Below, one piece after another: positions 33,484 through 34,343 of a stretch of 34,343 nt of DNA (positions are counted from its first letter, which is position 1; every line of letters begins with the position of its first letter). The notes under the pieces are model-generated. The model had not been told where the DNA came from. It made no database searches and was given only the letters and a program-made list of their open reading frames with translations. This DNA is from Armatimonadota bacterium (lineage in GTDB: Bacteria; Armatimonadota; Fimbriimonadia; Fimbriimonadales; Fimbriimonadaceae). The position numbers and the translations under genes were made by a program. The stretch spans positions 1-34,343 of the forward strand of contig JAIUNY010000028.1 in assembly GCA_020161505.1 (NCBI GenBank), read 5' to 3'.

Positions 33484-33913
33484 AGATTCGATTCGCAATT
33501 GCCAGCCGGAGGAGAGATATCGACTCAACCAAGCGGTAGAGACCGCATATCTTCACAAGAGCCCGGTCGTGAGCGAGACTTTCAGTGATGGTATATCTCG
33601 AGGCATATGCAGAGTGATGGATGCGATTGAGCAACGTTCATCAGTGGAACAACTAGTCGTTGCGGTCGAAAATCCAGCATTCCTGGCAGCTGATGAAGAT
33701 GTTCGCTTCTTTAAGGAAATTTTTCGGGTGGAAGGCGCGTTCACGTGCTGGGATACGGACTGCTTCTTGGCTTTGAGTAAAGAATACGTAGGGCTCTTGT
33801 TCCCGACTTTCCTCTGTGCCTACGAACTCTGTGCCGAGGTTACTATTTATCAAGCATCAAGCGGCCTTCTGGTGATACAAAGTCACGACAAGGTTACAGA
33901 CATTTGGGATTAA
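33476..33913 (+). CDS. Small protein in immunity-gene position
   Basis: A 145-residue cytoplasmic protein beginning MHEDSIRNCQPEERYRL. Its ATG at 33476 overlaps the RHS stop by eight bases (ATG 33476 and TGA 33481-33483), so translation is probably coupled. The frame is open farther upstream, but that stretch lies within the RHS gene and has no good start. Helical acidic segments (VMDAIEQRSSVEQLVVAVEN, ADEDVRFFKEIF) and several Cys residues are seen, with no signal peptide and no known motif. The location directly after an RHS tip is where immunity proteins to polymorphic toxins are encoded. Base use is clearly less GC-rich than the RHS core, as usual for tip/immunity cassettes. Function is inferred from position alone. 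Confidence 0.65.
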   Translation: MHEDSIRNCQPEERYRLNQAVETAYLHKSPVVSETFSDGISRGICRVMDAIEQRSSVEQLVVAVENPAFLAADEDVRFFKEIFRVEGAFTCWDTDCFLALSKEYVGLLFPTFLCAYELCAEVTIYQASSGLLVIQSHDKVTDIWD

Positions 33914-34126
33914 CCTACTTAGACCTGAGATCAGTAAATAATAGACTTTAGCTAGCGGATCTGTACGATAGATTGTGCGACAAGTTGGCGGCGCCAAGTC
34001 GGCGGTTAGCCTGTTCTTGGACATAGCTTCTATCTGTTTCTAAGGGGAAGCAGGTCCACTGAACCTTTCCCGCGCACCAGGCCTAACTGCTTTGATTCCT
34101 CCGCATCCGGTTTGGTCGTCACATCG

Positions 34127-34343
34127 TTTGCCTACGACTTTGAGAGCCGCATCACGAGCATCACTCGCGGGGGGGATGACGACGAATTCCTACACCTACA
34201 ACGGGCTCGATACCCGGGTCGGCGTGGTGGATTCGCTGGGCTCGCGCTCGATTCGTCGAAATGGGGTGGGCGTCACCGCGCCTGTCTTGGGCGATGGTTT
34301 TGCTCGGTATGTGACCTCCGGCGAGGTTCGGGGCGGGGTCAAG
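34127..34343 (+). pseudogene. Partial duplicate of RHS 3' core (orphan tip cassette), frameshifted, cut by window end
   Basis: Bases 34127-34343 align to 32434-32649 inside the RHS gene with seven substitutions and one inserted G in the run near 34170 (GCGGGGGGGATG against GCGGCGGGATG). The last 99 bases (34245-34343) are identical. The copy has no start codon or promoter of its own, and the insertion shifts the frame relative to the parent. It probably continues past the window into a second RHS core end and a different tip. The 213 bases between the candidate immunity gene and this copy (33914-34126) contain no open frame I can support. This is the classical arrangement of an rhs orphan that can donate a new C-terminus by recombination. 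Confidence 0.85.

Overview
The window reads as a chromosomal segment of a moderately GC-rich, Gram-negative-type bacterium. The best guess is a member of the Armatimonadota, class Fimbriimonadia. This rests on several traits seen together: two secreted proteins ending in a PEP-CTERM sorting tail (VPEPA..., a hydrophobic stretch, then an Arg/Lys tail), a DUF1559-type prepilin carrying [18 protein letters not shown], a large secreted YD-repeat (RHS) protein, and a MoxR/von Willebrand-factor-A operon. Taxonomy is inferred from gene content only, because no marker gene such as rRNA lies in the window.

Layout. Positions 1-10613 form one dense forward operon: an ABC-2 exporter (ATPase cut by the window edge, then its permease), a DUF4175-like membrane coiled-coil protein, a MoxR AAA+ ATPase, a DUF58 protein, a BatA-like vWA membrane protein and a 939-aa membrane protein with two vWA domains. 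It resembles the Bat/aerotolerance or MoxR-vWA clusters, in which the MoxR ATPase is thought to remodel vWA proteins at the inner membrane. Positions 10704-13716 hold the most unusual pair. The first gene encodes a 722-aa acidic protein with about nine copies of a motif resembling the FliM/FliY EIDAL motif, ending in a GspE/MshE N-terminal-like domain. Nineteen bases downstream is a FlhG/MinD-like ATPase. I propose this is a polar-hub or machine-positioning module, by analogy with FliM-FlhG and HubP/FimV.

Positions 13756-19138 contain a reverse-strand secreted orphan, a reverse-strand membrane PAS protein, a divergent methyl-accepting chemotaxis protein, and class II fructose-1,6-bisphosphatase (glpX). 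The start of glpX probably lies downstream of a strong hairpin. Positions 19284-25827 are a run of mostly single-gene units: a PEP-CTERM protein, beta-carbonic anhydrase, a phytanoyl-CoA dioxygenase-like oxygenase, tRNA-Val(CAC), a lipoprotein with a beta-propeller-like half, a beta-barrel-like secreted protein, a GH26 glycosidase, and an ABM-type small protein that overlaps the GH26 gene tail to tail. Positions 25824-29241, all reverse strand, encode a 531-aa secreted protein (upstream partner of the ABM gene), the prepilin and a second PEP-CTERM protein.

Positions 29477-34343 are an RHS locus: a promoter, a 1315-aa RHS protein with a distinct C-terminal tip, an overlapping small gene in the position of an immunity gene, and at the window edge a second, frameshifted copy of the RHS 3' core, which looks like an orphan tip cassette. 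Four clear intrinsic-terminator-like hairpins separate the transcription units after 20045. No CRISPR array, insertion sequence, rRNA or replication origin was seen, and no gene-free stretch exceeds 300 bases.
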